A stretch of DNA of 64,000 bases from Bursaphelenchus xylophilus. Taxonomy: Eukaryota > Nematoda > Chromadorea > Rhabditida > Aphelenchoididae. The notes beneath the pieces were generated by a model. The model was not told the DNA's origin and made no database searches. It was given only the letters and a program-made list of their open reading frames with translations. Of the stretch, positions 1 through 13,053 are shown piece after piece; position 1 is the stretch's first letter; each line of letters starts with the position of its first letter. The DNA is taken from positions 6,262,001-6,326,000 of the forward strand of contig CAJFCV020000004.1 in assembly GCA_904066235.2 (NCBI GenBank), given 5' to 3'. The position numbers were made by a program, and so were the translations under genes.

Positions 1-2056
1 TTATATTTCTATACGATGCGGCTTCTTGGCGCCCGTCCAAGACGCCATCAAAAGTTGGAGGGTACCCTACAATTTACGATCCCCTACGAAACATATTTTG
101 GGTGACATAAAAAGGACATTATCTGATCGGAACGACCTGAAAATAACATAAAAGTAACGCACTTACGGACTTCTGCGTGAGGGGACGCAGATGTCTAGGC
201 GAATGCCTTGTCTTTATAGTTCATAAATAATGTTCCGCTGGCCGTTCCTTTGGTCGTTCCCTGCGGCTTGGCCCCAGAGACATGGAATCTTTGTTTGCTC
301 ACAATTGCGGGACGGGGAGGGTGTCCCCCTGCCCCTATTCCCCCCTCCCCTCGCCCTCCACCCCGCCCGTTCCTTTTTCGATTGATCGCGAGAACGACCC
401 GGCCACAAAACCCGGGGCCAGTTTGCGCTCCCTTTTTTCTTTAAACGTTCTTTAAGTTTGCCACGGTCATTCGAAAGGGGGGTGCCTGGCTGCTAGAGTT
501 CATTCCTTAGGTCGAGTGGCAGGTTGTGGTCACCAAATCCAATATTGATCTTGGTTTTGGACCTCTTCGATCATGTCATTATTTAATTAACAGATGTCTC
601 AGATTAATCCTTTCCTATCTTCTTGATCTTTAAATAGTCGCCAGTCTTACTTTTTTAACTTCTTACAATTTAATCCCACCATTTGCGAGGACAATGTTTA
701 ATCTGCGAACGGTCCTTTCGTTTCCAGCAGACCTTTTTCATTTTTTTTAAATTAAGAACGTCCATTATCAATCTGTTGGGAAAATAATGTGAATTTGTCG
801 CAGCAAAATGTCTCACCAAATCTCCAGCAGTGGCAAGCCGTTGAAAAGCGATTATGAGGGATTCCAAGGCGTGACGAATCCATATTATATTTTCCCAACA
901 AACTGATAAAAAAGTATGATTTCTGGACGTTCTCTAATCTTCTCCAATGTTACTTTTTAGGGGTTTTTGTATGGGCGAAAGCCGTAATTATATTTGTATT
1001 GATGTGACTTTAAACCCAACTAAAATAAATCTGCGGTTCTCCTCTTAAACTGTTTGTCATTTTTTGCAGCAATGTGACTTAAATGGCTCGCTTTTTCGCG
1101 CTGTTGTGAATCCTGTAATCCACCAGATCCTTTGTATTTTATTCTCGTATCTGTGAGATTCCCTTTCCCCTCTCTGTATGCACTCTTTTTGTCGGTTCAA
1201 GCGTTTTTGAGTGCCTGGCTTGACCCCTTGTTCTTGTACTTCTTTCCCTTGCTTCGCTCGTCCTTTCTTATCGACCCTTAGGGCACATTATCAATAAATG
1301 CAGCGGGTTTTTGTATCTGTTGCTTTGGCCGCAGACTTGGGATGATCTTTGGACCGGGACAAGGGGTCTTCCAGAGAATGGATTCGTCTCCAACAGACGG
1401 CCAGAGTCGCCCGAGCATCCTCAAAAGGCGGCTTGAACTGTCAACCCGATTACCTGTGGGTTGTTGACCGGCTTCCGGACCCGCCTCCTTCCCGCTTTGA
1501 CCTGATCTCGCCCTTTTCTTGTCTCTCTTTCGAACTCGAGAAAAAAGTTGCGAGTGTTGCTGGGGGTTCGGATTTCGTCCGCTCCTTTGTTCTCAATTTA
1601 GATCATTTTTTTGGATCTCGTGCGCTTTCCAGGAGTGACCAGTCACTCCCCCTCGGGGCCAGTCACCTGTCATAAATTTGCCGTTGTTCCTTCGTCTTCT
1701 TGAGATCTTTTTTTTTGATTTTGTCCTTGATCGCACCTTTCGCCAACTTTATTTTTAGGACTGTCGCTGAGGGACTGCGTTCCAGATGTTTGGCCGGGCT
1801 CTGAGGAAGAAAAGGTACCTCGGATGGCGGTTTCCGCAGTCTTTTGACGGTTTTGGGGTTACGACTCTTCTTTTCATTTTTTTTTTCATTTGCCATTTTT
1901 TACTGATTTCTTTACAAAGTCATCTTTTTTGTATTTTGGCTGGATTTTCGGATATTTTTGTTGACTTTCGCATGTCCCGTTAAGAAGATTAACACTCTTC
2001 GCTTAGATTTTAAACGTCCGAACGATGGGTCCACTTAGGAGGTATTAATCACAAAG
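1..2056. other. Gene-poor upstream region
   Basis: I see no convincing gene here. Open frames near 250-440, 1349-1675 and 1663-1896 show no signal peptide, recognisable domain or supporting splice structure. A MITE copy lies at 768-906. The part nearest 2057 presumably holds the promoter and 5' UTR of the gon-1-like gene, but I cannot point to a specific element. Confidence 0.5.
768..906. repeat. MITE family 1, copy 1 (diverged)
   Basis: The copy begins TCAATCTGTTGGGAAAATA and ends with the near-complement TTTTCCCAACAAACTGA, flanked by TA on both sides. Its interior matches copy 4 at 55478 (AAAATGTCTC.CC, AAATCTCCAGC, AAAGCGAT). It is the most diverged of the four copies. Confidence 0.75.
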
Positions 2057-5000
2057 ATGCCGAGACTTCGTCGAGATCGCTACGACGGCAACAACAGGGT
2101 CCTCGATCCCAAAGATCAGCCCTGTTGTTCGTCTTCTGTTCTGGAGACAGAGGAACGTTTGATTGAGGATTCAGTAGAAGATCTACATGACAATCAAGCC
2201 CCTTATTTCACTTCCAATCTTCTCCCTCAAACTCTACAACAACCCTACAAAACTCGGAATCTGAAGAGGATTCTGCTGATGATAGGTGGTTTAGCTGTTC
2301 TCGGTCTAATTGGAGGATTAATTAATTTCGGAGACAGTTCATTTGAGAAAAGACACAGTCTTTATTCAGGTGAGTGTATTCTTTCTCCCTTTGGTTGTTA
2401 AAAGCCGGTTTTTTACAAAAATGGGTGTTTAGGGGATTTTTTTGATTTATTTTCTTAAAAGTTTGATTGTAACAAAAAGAAAGACTGATCTTTTTTTTCT
2501 GATTGCAGCGGTCACTCTTGCCACTCTCGAAGAAATTTTCGGCGGACTTTAAGTAATGGGCTGACCTTTTTCGGAGAGTGCAAACTTAATTAATTGGGAG
2601 CGGTCGGGGAGCTCGACAAATAATGTTTATCTCTCAAAAATGGACACTCACGAGGGACCCTATACCACCTGTTCCGGTCGTTCCGATTAATTTATACGAC
2701 AGGCCAATCCATTTTCTCTCGGTCCATTAGTCCGGCGTTTTTTATGAGGGACGGTCCTGGTGTTGTGACACCAAACATATAGATCTTCCGATAAAATGCC
2801 AAAAAATTGCTGAAATATCATCCAAATCTATTTACATAAGCAGAGGGAACCTTTGAATTTGTTTATTCATGTAATCATCATCTTGTCCTCTTACAGGGAT
2901 CAACGAAGATCAAGGTGAAACATGGTATCTGAATTCACATGAGATACGACGGAGACGGGATCTAAGTCCAGAAGAGGATGAGGAAGACCCAAATCTCAAA
3001 GGTCTGTCCCTCGAATGCAATCAGAAATGTACATTAACCCTCCATCGACAATCTCAAGTCTTAAGAATTAATTTATTTCGCAAAGAATTCAATTCCATTC
3101 AAAAGTAAGCGGCCCGATCTCTACTATAATATATTGTAGAGAAGAGAAAGTGATTCCTATAATCCAGTATTTGGAGTCCGAGAATGAGACCCAGGCCAAT
3201 CCGACCCTTCTTTCTCCGGCCTGTATATATTCAGCACGTGTGGAGGAGGGCCAGGAAGAAAGTATTGTAAATTTGTGTGAACCGAATGGAGGCCTGGTAA
3301 GTGAGTCAAGATTATGAAGACGAGGCCAAACATTCTTGGCCAAGCGCCGAAATTCTGAGTCAGAAAAATTATTTTTTGTTTGCCGAAACGAAAACATTAC
3401 AAAGTAGCTCATAGGGAAAGTACTTCGAGTGCGACGCTCGGATTTTGATGAAACTTGGCGCAAATTTAGATTAATTTCTTCTAAAGATATATGCGAGACT
3501 CCTAGCTCGCGCTTTGCAGAAACGACCGAGGTTTTTAGATCAAAAGTCTTTCAAAAAAAGCGACACTTTTTGGTTAATTTTGACATGAAAATTTTCTATC
3601 GTATGTTTCAACAAAAAAAATTTTCATGCGAAATTGTCAAAGAAACAGCTAAAAAAGTTTTTTTATCTCTGTGCGAAAAAATTAAAGAAAACCTGAGCGT
3701 CGCACTTCAAACACTTCTCTTGTCAAATCGGAGGTCGAAATTGAGCAAATTTTTTTGGGAATCAAAAAAGCCTTCGTGGGAGCGTTACGTAATAATTTTT
3801 GGGATCCATACGAGGAAGCCTCTTCTTAAGACCCCATTTCTACAAAAATTTTGGGTGCGTGACCGAATATGAACTGAGTGAATACGAACAAGGGCTAACA
3901 TTTTTGGCAACCCGGCCTGAAGGTAAAAAAATAGTCTTCTAAAGCGTTAAGGGATGAGACTAAGCCTCAACTAAACCATGCTCAGCCTAAACGAAGCCTC
4001 TCTCCACTAAGCTCCGTGCAGTAGGCAAAAAATATTTGAACTCAAATATTGGGGGCTGCAACTTTGTACGGTAACTTAATGCAATCCCTTCATTGAAAAA
4101 AGCATATCATCGAAATTGCGAAACAATTTCCGCAATCGTTTATTGAACCTATCAGTCTGTCGGAAAAATAACGGCGGATTGTCGCGCCTCGGAATCGCCC
4201 ATAATCGCTTAGCGACTTCAAGCCGCGGCTGGGAATTTGGTGCGCGACATCGGCGAAGCGAGACATTTTGATGCGACGATCCGCCGTTATTTTCCCGATA
4301 GACTAATAAAGTTTTATGGGGAAGTTTGTAGTAATTGTGCTTATTGCACGGTGCAAAGTGAGGTTTTGTTTTCGTACAGTTCATGTCGCGAAAATCGAAA
4401 TGGGTTTCTTTTTGTGCGAGAGAGTAGTATTTATTTTCTCGTTTCTCTTCCACATGTTTTTCTCAATTTTCTTTTTTATTGTCAGGAAAAATGCAAAAAA
4501 TCTGAAAAATATCAAATTTTAAAATCGACCAACTAGCGAATGGAAAAGCAGTATTACTGTGCCAAGACGATTTATTGCGTTTTAGAAACTCGAGAAATAT
4601 AAGGATGATGACATACGCATCATTTGTGTGTTTGCGTAACACACAAATTTCTGTTCTCTCCCCTGAAGATTTAGATTTTTTTAATTTTTCGCTGCTCCGT
4701 CAAGAATTTGGAATTTCTTGGCTGTGAGCTGTTCAACCAAGAAATCGAGCTTTTTGCCGCCAAGAAGAAAATTTTTAGATCGCGCATACTATTACTATAC
4801 TATTATTACTGGTTTTAGTTTGGAACTCTGTCATTATCAGACGGGGCTTACGTGATCGAGCCCTTAAGTGTTGATGGGAAGACTCGGAAGAAAAGGGACC
4901 TCAAGATCAAACCGCATCTCATCTACAAGGCCAAGAACATCCCTTTTGAGGAACCCCTGGATTCAGAAGGCCCCGGGAAGACTGATGAGGACCAACTGTT

Positions 5001-8000
5001 CCTCAATTCGAGTAAAAACGGTTAGTTAACTCGTTAAAATCCTCATTAACTTTTAACGACCCCTTTAAAGTTTCTTCCGATTGCAAGGATTCGAAAAATT
5101 AGAGGAAATTGGCGTTCGAATTTCGGAACCTAAATTTTCAAAAAAAAGGTTAGAAGAAAAGATCAAACAACACCAAGTACAACATTAAAAGATTGCAGGG
5201 AATCGCAACAAAAGAGCCGCCAACTCTTGGGATTACTATGTGGAAGTGCTGGTAGTCGCGGATTACAAAATGCTTGTTTACCATCAAAATAATCTCGAAT
5301 CGTATGTTCTGACCTTGTTCTCGACAGTGGCTTCCATTTATCGTCATGCTTCCCTGAGAGCATCTGTTAATATCATTGTGGTCAGAGTTGTTGTTCTAAA
5401 ACATGAGAATGTAAGAGAACAAGAGGCACAAATCATTCCACAATGTCGTTGTAGGTGGGTCCAAGAGTTTCGAATCATGCCCAAGAGACATTACAACAAT
5501 TCTGTGCTTGGCAACAGAACCTGAATGACCGAAACGACGATGCTCTTGCTCATCATGATGTGGCCATTCTTCTGACAAGACATGACATCTGCAGAGCTAC
5601 CAACAAATGCGATACACTTGGATTGGCCGAGTTGGGGACAATGTGTGACGCAAGGAAAAGCTGTGCTATCATCGAGGACAACGGTCTTTCGGCCGCTTTC
5701 ACAATTGCTCATGAATTGGGTCACATGTAAGCACGGACAAAATAAAGTCTGGTGTGTTGTATGGCACGCCAAGCTAATGTTTTCTTTTTAGTCTAAACAT
5801 TCCCCATGATGACGAACGGCGATGTGGAAGATATATGCCTTTGACCAAGAACAATTACCATATCATGGCACCCACTTTGGAATACAACACCAACCCCTGG
5901 GCCTGGTCTCCTTGTTCTTCTGCAATGCTGGAGAGATTTCTAGAGTAGGGAAAATATATAAGGATGGTGACATACGCATCAAATCGGGTGTCATAGCCAG
6001 AAACCGCGATTTTTTTTGTCTGTTGGGCCTCTAGACAAGAAATTCGCAGTTCTTGTCTGACAGGGGAAGGGCCCCTAGTGCGACGCTCAGATTTTGATGA
6101 TATTGGCACAAATTTAGAATAATTTTTTCAAAAGTAGATGCGAGAATTCTAGCTCGTGCTTTGCAGAAACACCAAGATTTTTGAATAGAAGGTCGGCGAA
6201 CATTTGACTTTTTGCCGAATTTCGGCACGAAAAGTTTCGTGCCTATTCCTACCGTAAAGTGTAATTTTTCTACAAAAAAGCAAATTTTTCCGCACAAAAC
6301 TGGCAAAGTTGTGGCCAAAAAGCCTTTTTCTCTTTGACCGCTGTCGGCGTTTAGCGTACTCTCTCGGCGGCAAAGATCGTTCAATATCTCGGTGGCGCTT
6401 GCAAAGCGCGGGCTAAAACTTTCAGGAACTGATATTTAGTCCATGACCGGCGTGTGTGGAAAATTGAAAGAAAATCTGAGCGTCGCACTTGGGGTACTTC
6501 CCTTGTGAGCAGAGAAAAAGAGAAAAAAATCTCCACAAGGAGAGAGCAGAAATTTGCGCATTGTTACGCAATTTGAGACAAGAATTGCGCATTTCTTGTC
6601 TAGAGGCCAAACAGACAAGAAATCGCGATTTATGGCCCCGACACCCGAGTTGATGCGTATGTTACCATCCTTATATGGTAACATACGAATATTTATAAAG
6701 CTTTATTATAGTAATCAACGCTCTCAAACACAATGCATTCTCGACAAGCCGATCGAACGAAGGTACATGGATAAGATGTTTAACCATCCGCCTGCTGGAA
6801 TGCTCTATTCGGTGAACCAGCAATGCCAATTTGTGTTTGGACCATCAGCCGAAATATGCCCTTACATGCCAACTTGTCGAAGGCTTTGGTGTTCTACTTA
6901 TTATGGCTTTCAAATGGGATGTAGAACACAGCACATGCCTTGGGCTGACGGAACACCCTGTGGGGATAGTATGTGGTGTCATCGTGGCCAATGTGTGGGC
7001 ATATCTCCGAACAAAAGACTCAAAGTAGATGGAGGATGGGGAGAATGGCAAATCTTCGGATCATGCAGTCGAACTTGTGGAGGTGGAGTGCAGAAGGGTG
7101 TCCGTGATTGCGATAAGCCAAGGTAATGACAAATTCAATATGACCCGCAATCTTAGACCCATGAACGGTGGAAAATATTGTGTTGGTCAAAGAGAACGCT
7201 ACCGTTCTTGCAACATCCAGGAGTGCCCATTCGAAACCGCCGGATTCAGAGAAACCCAATGCTCAGAATTCGACAATAAAAATGTCGGAATCCACGGAGT
7301 CCCCATTACCACCAAATGGGTCCCTAAATATACCGGAATTGCGAAGAACGAGCGATGCAAATTGTACTGTCGAGCCAAGGATTCGGCCGCTTTCTATCTT
7401 CTCAAGGATAAGGTCATCGACGGCACGCCTTGCGATAGAAATAGCGACGACATTTGCATCGATGGAATATGTCATAAAGCAGGATGCGACCATCGATTGG
7501 GTTCTGACATCAAGAGAGACACGTGCGGGGTTTGCGGAGGAGACGGAAGTACTTGTCAGACAGTTCAAGGAGTTTACAATGAAAAGACTTCATTCGGATA
7601 CAACGAGGTCCTTCGGATACCAGCAGGATCGGCTAACATTGACATTAGTCAGCTCTCCTATAACAACCACAAGGACGATGACAACTATTTGGGTAATCTT
7701 GCATAGTCATCCAATTCAAGTTTTAGCTCTAAGAACTGCCACCGGAGAGTTTCTATTAAATGGACAATATCAGGTGTCCGTATTCCGTCAGCAAATTCCG
7801 ATTTTGGACACCGTACTCGAATATTCCGGCAGCGACAATATAGTGGAGAGAATCAACGGATCAGGGCCATTAAGATCAGATATTTATGTTCATGTTCTTA
7901 GCGTCGGAAATCTGAATCCTCCCCATGTAAACTACAAATACATGGTGCCCCGGAATCCCGGTAGATTGAATACAGTGAGCAGATCGTCTCAATATTATTG

Positions 8001-11000
8001 GATTATTGCCGATGATTGGTCGCAATGTTCGTCTAGGTGTCAAGGAAGTCAGGTTCAAGGATTGAAATGCATGGAAGCTGCCAGTAATCGACCGGTTGCT
8101 GATCAGTATTGTACAAGTAAGAGGCCCGAACAAAAGCAAAGAATGTGTAATGTCAATTGCTTTTTCAAGTAAGTGAATATTTTTATGCCGGTTAAAACCG
8201 TGGATCCCGATAACCAGGTCAACTGTCATAGACACATTTGTAAAAAAGGTGTAATTTGGAAAAATTGTAAATTGTAAGTGTAAAATTTTCAAAAAAGTGT
8301 AACTTTGAAAAAAGTGTTTATTTTGATGTAACACTGCTAGACATGATGTTATATTGGAAAATTTGTTGTAAGTGTAAAACTGTAAGTATACGTGCAAAGT
8401 TTTTTAAAAGTGTAACGTCGAAGATTTGAAGAATAAACTTCTAACAATCTTAGATCAGCTTTCACACTTTCAAGTAATACTTTAAAAAATTTACACTTAC
8501 AATGCATACTATTATTTTACCGAATTACTTTTTTACAAGGATGTGGGGGTATCTACGACATTAGAACTGATTCTCGGAATCTGCCAATTACGATTTCTGC
8601 TCGTTATTGACTGCTATCATTAAAACTTGATGATCTAGATGGAAAACAACTCATTCAAGTGCATGTTCTGCCCGTTGTGGAAAGGGCGAACAGAACCAAG
8701 ATGTTGCTTGCGTCACATTGACCAAGCAACCAAACAATCTTGAGAAAGAGGAACCAGCCCATGAACAAGAATGTGTTAGCGTTGGGTTAAGCAAGCCTCC
8801 ATCAAGGATCCCCTGTTATAACGACTGTGATGGACGGATGTGGACATACTCAGCTTGGACACCGGTAAGTTTTTTTATTTACTGAAAGCTTTTTTATTAA
8901 TCTAATTACTCTCAATCCTGCAGTGTTCCGCGACTTGTGGAAATGACGGTATAAGCAGAAGACAGGTTACATGCACGGACAGTGCCAACAGGAGTATTGA
9001 TCCGAGGTTCTGTGATCAAATTCCCAAGGAATCAACAGAAACAGAATGTAATCGGCTGCCTTGCCCTGGATGGATTTATGGTCAATGGACTGAATGCTCT
9101 CGATCTTGTGATGGAGGAATTCGAGTAAGACATTCCTCATGCGCAGACTCCTCCGGAAGAGAAATTCCTGTCGAGAATTGTGCATCGCAAGAACGAAAAG
9201 ACCGCGAGAAATGTAACGAACATGTCTGTAGTAAATGGAAGTACGGAATGTGGTCTTCATGTTCAACCACATGTGGAAATGGAATCCAGAAAAGAGATGC
9301 AACATGTGTGGACAGGAATGGAAAACAGTTGGATGATAACAAGTGTGACGTCAGAGAGAAGATTCTACAGAAATCTTGTCATCAAGGAGACTGCCCACAC
9401 TGGAAGATCGGATCTTGGAGTACATGTTCTGTCTCTTGTCTTGATGGATACAAGACAAGATCGGTTCAATGTGTTGACGGCAATGAAAGCCGAATATCGG
9501 AAGATTACTGTTTAAAAACCTCAAACAACTCTCGCCCATCCACTCACGAGCTCTGCAATAACGGTCCTTGTCCCTATTGGAGATTAAATCCTTGGTCACC
9601 ATGCTCGGCTTCGTGTGGAAGCGGGATCAGAAGTAGAACCGTTGAGTGCGTGTTTAAGGAACAAGTTGTGGATGCATCATTCTGCTCTGAACAACCACCC
9701 AAACAACAACAGCAGAACTGCACACTTCTACCCTGTTCTGAATGGAGAACCCATCCGTGGTCACGATGTTCAAAGTCTTGTGGATCAGGAATGCAATCAA
9801 GGAAAGTGGAGTGCACAAGAGATGGGAACGTTGTTAACAACAACGAATGTTCTGGAACAAAACCGAGGACCGAAAAAGCATGCAATCGAGAAGAATGTGA
9901 GCCACCGAACGTTCAGCCAAATGAATCTCCAATCTATTGGGCGACTGGTCCGTGGACTGAATGCAGTAAATACTGTGGGAATGGTACACAGAGAAGACAA
10001 GTCAAATGCCGAGACAGTCGAAGCAGACAAGAACTCCCTGATGAATACTGTAGAAACTTTGAGAAGGAGCCCGAAAGCCGGACGTGTAATCTTAGACCAT
10101 GTGTTGAATGGAGGTCAGGAGAATGGAGCTCTTGTCAAGGAAGCTGTGGGGCTCATGTGGTACAGAAACGCCACGTTTACTGCTTTTCTACTGAGAACCC
10201 ACCAGTTCAAGTGACAGATGCGGATTGTGATCCAACCGACCAGCCAGCCAGCATTAAAGGATGCAATTTTCCCCCGTGTCCAGCCGAGGCAAAGACTACA
10301 TTAGGAGAATGGAAAACAGGCCCATGGTTGGCTGTAAGTCAAGTTTTAAGTCAGCATCGTATTTCCAGTGTTCGGTCTCTTGTGGAATTGGTTATCGTCG
10401 ACGGACAGTTCAATGTGATTCAAAAATATGCAACGAATCCACCAAACCATCTCAATTTGAACATTGCAATCTTGGAGAATGTAGACAAAAACACACATGG
10501 CAAGCTGGACAATGGTCAATGGTGAGTGTCTATTAGAAAATAAAGTCATCTTAATAATTTGTACATATAGTGTTCTATAACTTGTGGAAAGGGAGGGTTG
10601 CAACAGCGCCGAATCTGGTGTGAATCAATCGTGAATCCGACCAAGGAAGTTTCGGCGAAGGAATGCGATCTAACAGATGCCCCACAATCTCGTAGGATCT
10701 GTCATGACCTCCCCGAATGCCCCATAAATTCTGCGCCTCAAACCACTACTCAGGTCAACCGCAGTCCAAAATACGTGTGGACTAGCGGGCAATGGAGCAT
10801 GGTTAGTAATTTCGGTCCCAATGCACTTAAGTACACACATTTCTGGCCCTAACTCAAGCACAATCACACTTAGCTTCGTCACCTTGTTAATTTACCTCAG
10901 TTTTTTTGTTGTTTTCTGTTTTGTGAACGTTTTTTGGTTCGTTGTTGCTTTATATAAACTGTTTATTTTGAATATTGCTCATATTTATAACTTTTTTTGC

Positions 11001-13053
11001 ACTTTATTGTACAGAAATAAGTGAATTACACCGATTTCAGTGTTCATCTTCTTGTGGTCCTGGTGCCCGTGTCAGAGATGTCTATTGTGTTGACGCTCTT
11101 ACACAGACAACAAAAATGCCTCCGACTTTATGTGATCCTGCCGAACGACCTGTAGCTGAGCATCGATGTCGACAGAAGACATGTCCAAAATGGGTTAAAG
11201 AGAAATGGTCAGAATGTTCAGTGACCTGTGGGAAAGGTGTAAGAAGAAGAGAGGTGTTCTGCAGAAGAGGAAGAGATGAAACATTAGCGGACTCTTACTG
11301 TGCAGAAGCAGACAGGCCAGAAAACGTTAGACCATGTGAAAGTCAAAAATGCTCATCATACGAATGGAAAGTCACTCCATGGTCAAAGGTAAGAAAAGGA
11401 CAATGATAAATGGCGCGTGCGTTCTAATTCATTTCGGGCCTCGTCGCAGAAACCCCTGATTTCTTGTGTGTGGGCAACAATCAGTGTCAGAATTAATTTT
11501 TGGAATGACCTTTTACAATTAGATTCGGCTAACTGCACCTTTATAAAGGTTAATTAACAGAGTTAAAAACTCTGTTATAGCATGAAATTTCGCAATTTTC
11601 GGCAAGAATATCCCATTTCTTGTCTGGCACGCCAGTTAATCGCGGTTTTCTGCGACGAGGCCATGACTTATAACGAACTGATTTACAGTGCGTTGATTTG
11701 TGTAAACCTAACGAGCAACACCGTCGGGCTTATTGTATGAGCTCATTAAATCAACGAGCGGCTCCAAAAATGTGTTCGAACGACACAATACCTATATTAA
11801 AAAGAAATTGCCCATCTGACAAATGCCCTTATAATTGGGTGCCGGGACCCTGGAGTACAGTAAGTTTAATCTCGTTTAGATGATATTATTCAGTGTTCCA
11901 AAACTTGTGGAATCGGTCATCAATTCCGACGGTTGGAATGTAAGGTCAAGGAGAATATGTGGCTGAATCAGCCAGAGAGAGAGAGTACTGTGCTCTCACG
12001 GATGTGTATGGCTTTGAAGAAGCCGGAAGTGTCGATGGAATGCATCATGAACTCGTGCGACTCTGAATTCAGATGGAGTGTCGGACCTTGGTCAAAGGTG
12101 AGCGGCTTGGTTCACAACCATTTGTTCTGTAGTGTTCCCAAGAATGCGGCCCAGGCTCAAGAAAACGGAAGGTATACTGCCTGAACACCAAAAACGAAAA
12201 AGTTGAGAAGGAGAAGTGTAATGAGGGGCATAGACCAGTGAAAAGAGAGAACTGTTTCCTCAGGAATTGCCTTCCTGGAGATTGCGCCCAACTCAAGAGT
12301 CAGAATCCGAACGTAAATGGAGTAGATGGAGAATACTTTGTGTTAGTCGCTGGCTATAGAACCAAAGTTTATTGTCACGGGATGAACGAAACTCTCCCCA
12401 GGACATACCTAACAGTCAATCCCCAAATGAATTATGCCGAATTCTATGGGAAACGGTAAGAAGACAAGGCTGCGGCTTATTTCTTTAGCCTCGCGTATCC
12501 CTTTTCGTGTCCATATGACGGCCAAAGGAATGATTCCTGTGACTGCACGGACGATGGACACCTCAGTGTTGGCAGAACAGAGTTCGGAAAGGTCAGAGTT
12601 GATCTTCAGAATATGAAAATCAACCGTAAGTTGCCCCCCCCCATTTTAATAAACTACCGTAATTCCAGCTCATGACTTTACTTTTGCCAAGACCTCTCAT
12701 GGTTCTCCGGTGCCCTATGGCACAGCAGGTGATTGTTACAGCATGAGCGACTGTCCTCAGGCAAGCCATCTATGATATCTATAAAATAAATTCTTTTAGG
12801 GACGATTTTCGATAGATTTGAGAAACACTGGTCTCAAAATTGTGGATGATCTCCAATGGACTGACCACGGCCATCGAACAAGTTCTCATATTGAAAGATC
12901 AATGGTAAGAATCAATATTATGTGACATGGATCCTTTAGAATAACGCTGTAATCACAGGAGCCTGTGGTGGCTACTGTGGAGAATGTGCTCCAGAGAGAT
13001 TCAAAGGCCTTGTTCTCGAACTGGAGCACAAGTTAAAGTCAAAGAAACATTAA
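2057..13053 (+). CDS. gon-1: GON-1-like ADAMTS metalloprotease
   Basis: This multi-exon gene encodes a zinc metalloprotease that remodels extracellular matrix; in C. elegans GON-1 is needed for gonadal distal tip cell migration. In order I see a basic N-terminus with a hydrophobic segment (residues about 70-90), a propeptide, a furin-type site RNKR just before [11 protein letters not shown] (about 5205), and a catalytic domain with HELGHM joined across an intron to LNIPHDDE. These are followed by a disintegrin region, a central thrombospondin repeat, a Cys-rich/spacer region ([11 protein letters not shown]), about 17 more thrombospondin repeats (8.0-12.2 kb) and a C-terminal GON domain (from about 12.27 kb) ending in TAA at 13051. 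Each exon joins in frame when GT-AG introns are removed, and order and length match C. elegans GON-1. The introns at 3299-4819, 5938-6710 and 11391-11688 hold repeats. The exact start is the least certain part. Confidence 0.95.
3413..3721. repeat. MITE family 2, copy A (gon-1 intron)
   Basis: The inverted-repeat ends are AGGGAAAGTACTTCGAGTGCGACGCTC on the left and the near-complement GAGCGTCGCACTTCAAACACTTCTCTT on the right. The interior shares AGCTCGCGCTTTGCAGAAAC with the copy at 60325. It lies wholly inside a gon-1 propeptide intron. Confidence 0.75.
4152..4306. repeat. MITE family 1, copy 2 (gon-1 intron)
   Basis: The ends are TCAGTCTGTCGGAAAAATAA and the imperfect complement TTATTTTCCCGATAGACTAA, flanked by TA. 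Sub-terminal arms CGGCGGAT..CGTCGC and GCGACGATCCGCCG extend the pairing, so a transcript could fold into one long hairpin. It sits in the same gon-1 intron as family 2 copy A. Confidence 0.8.
5957..6675. repeat. Foldback element (family 3) with a nested insertion
   Basis: The left end reads TATAAGGATGGTGACATACG and the right end CGTATGTTACCATCCTTATA, near-perfect complements. Inner arms also pair (AGAAACCGCGATTT near 6000, AAATCGCGATTTATGGCC near 6622). The middle is interrupted by a complete family 2 element at 6062-6504. The composite lies in the gon-1 intron between the catalytic and disintegrin exons. A cleaner copy is at 53056-53294. Confidence 0.8.
6062..6504. repeat. MITE family 2, copy B (nested in the foldback)
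   Basis: The left end AGGGGAAGGGCCCCTAGTGC and right end GCACTTGGGGTACTTCCCTT are inverted repeats with the internal GACGCTCAGATTTT / AAAATCTGAGCGTC arms conserved. It interrupts the family 3 foldback at 5957-6675, so it inserted later. Confidence 0.8.
8229..8510. repeat. Degenerate AAGTGTAA-type repeats in a gon-1 intron
   Basis: The motif GTGTAA with variants (AAGTGTAAAATT, AAAGTGTAACTTTG, TAAGTGTAAAACTG) recurs every 20-45 bp on the plus strand. It appears in reverse orientation (TTTACACTTAC) near 8490. No terminal structure is obvious. It lies in the intron between two thrombospondin exons. Confidence 0.5.
11438..11662. repeat. Inverted-repeat element (gon-1 intron)
   Basis: The left end GGCCTCGTCGCAGAAAC and right end GTTTTCTGCGACGAGGCC are almost exact complements about 190 bp apart. 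The sub-terminal GATTTCTTGT / TTTCTTGTC resembles family 3, so this may be a distant relative. It lies in the intron that splits a late thrombospondin repeat. Confidence 0.7.

Noticed and set aside
1349..1896. Two overlapping frames upstream of gon-1
   Set aside because: They lie on opposite strands, are low in complexity and lack splice or domain support.
4076..4536. Frames of 99-125 residues in the gon-1 propeptide intron
   Set aside because: They read through the arms of MITE copy 2 and exist on both strands because of the inverted repeat.
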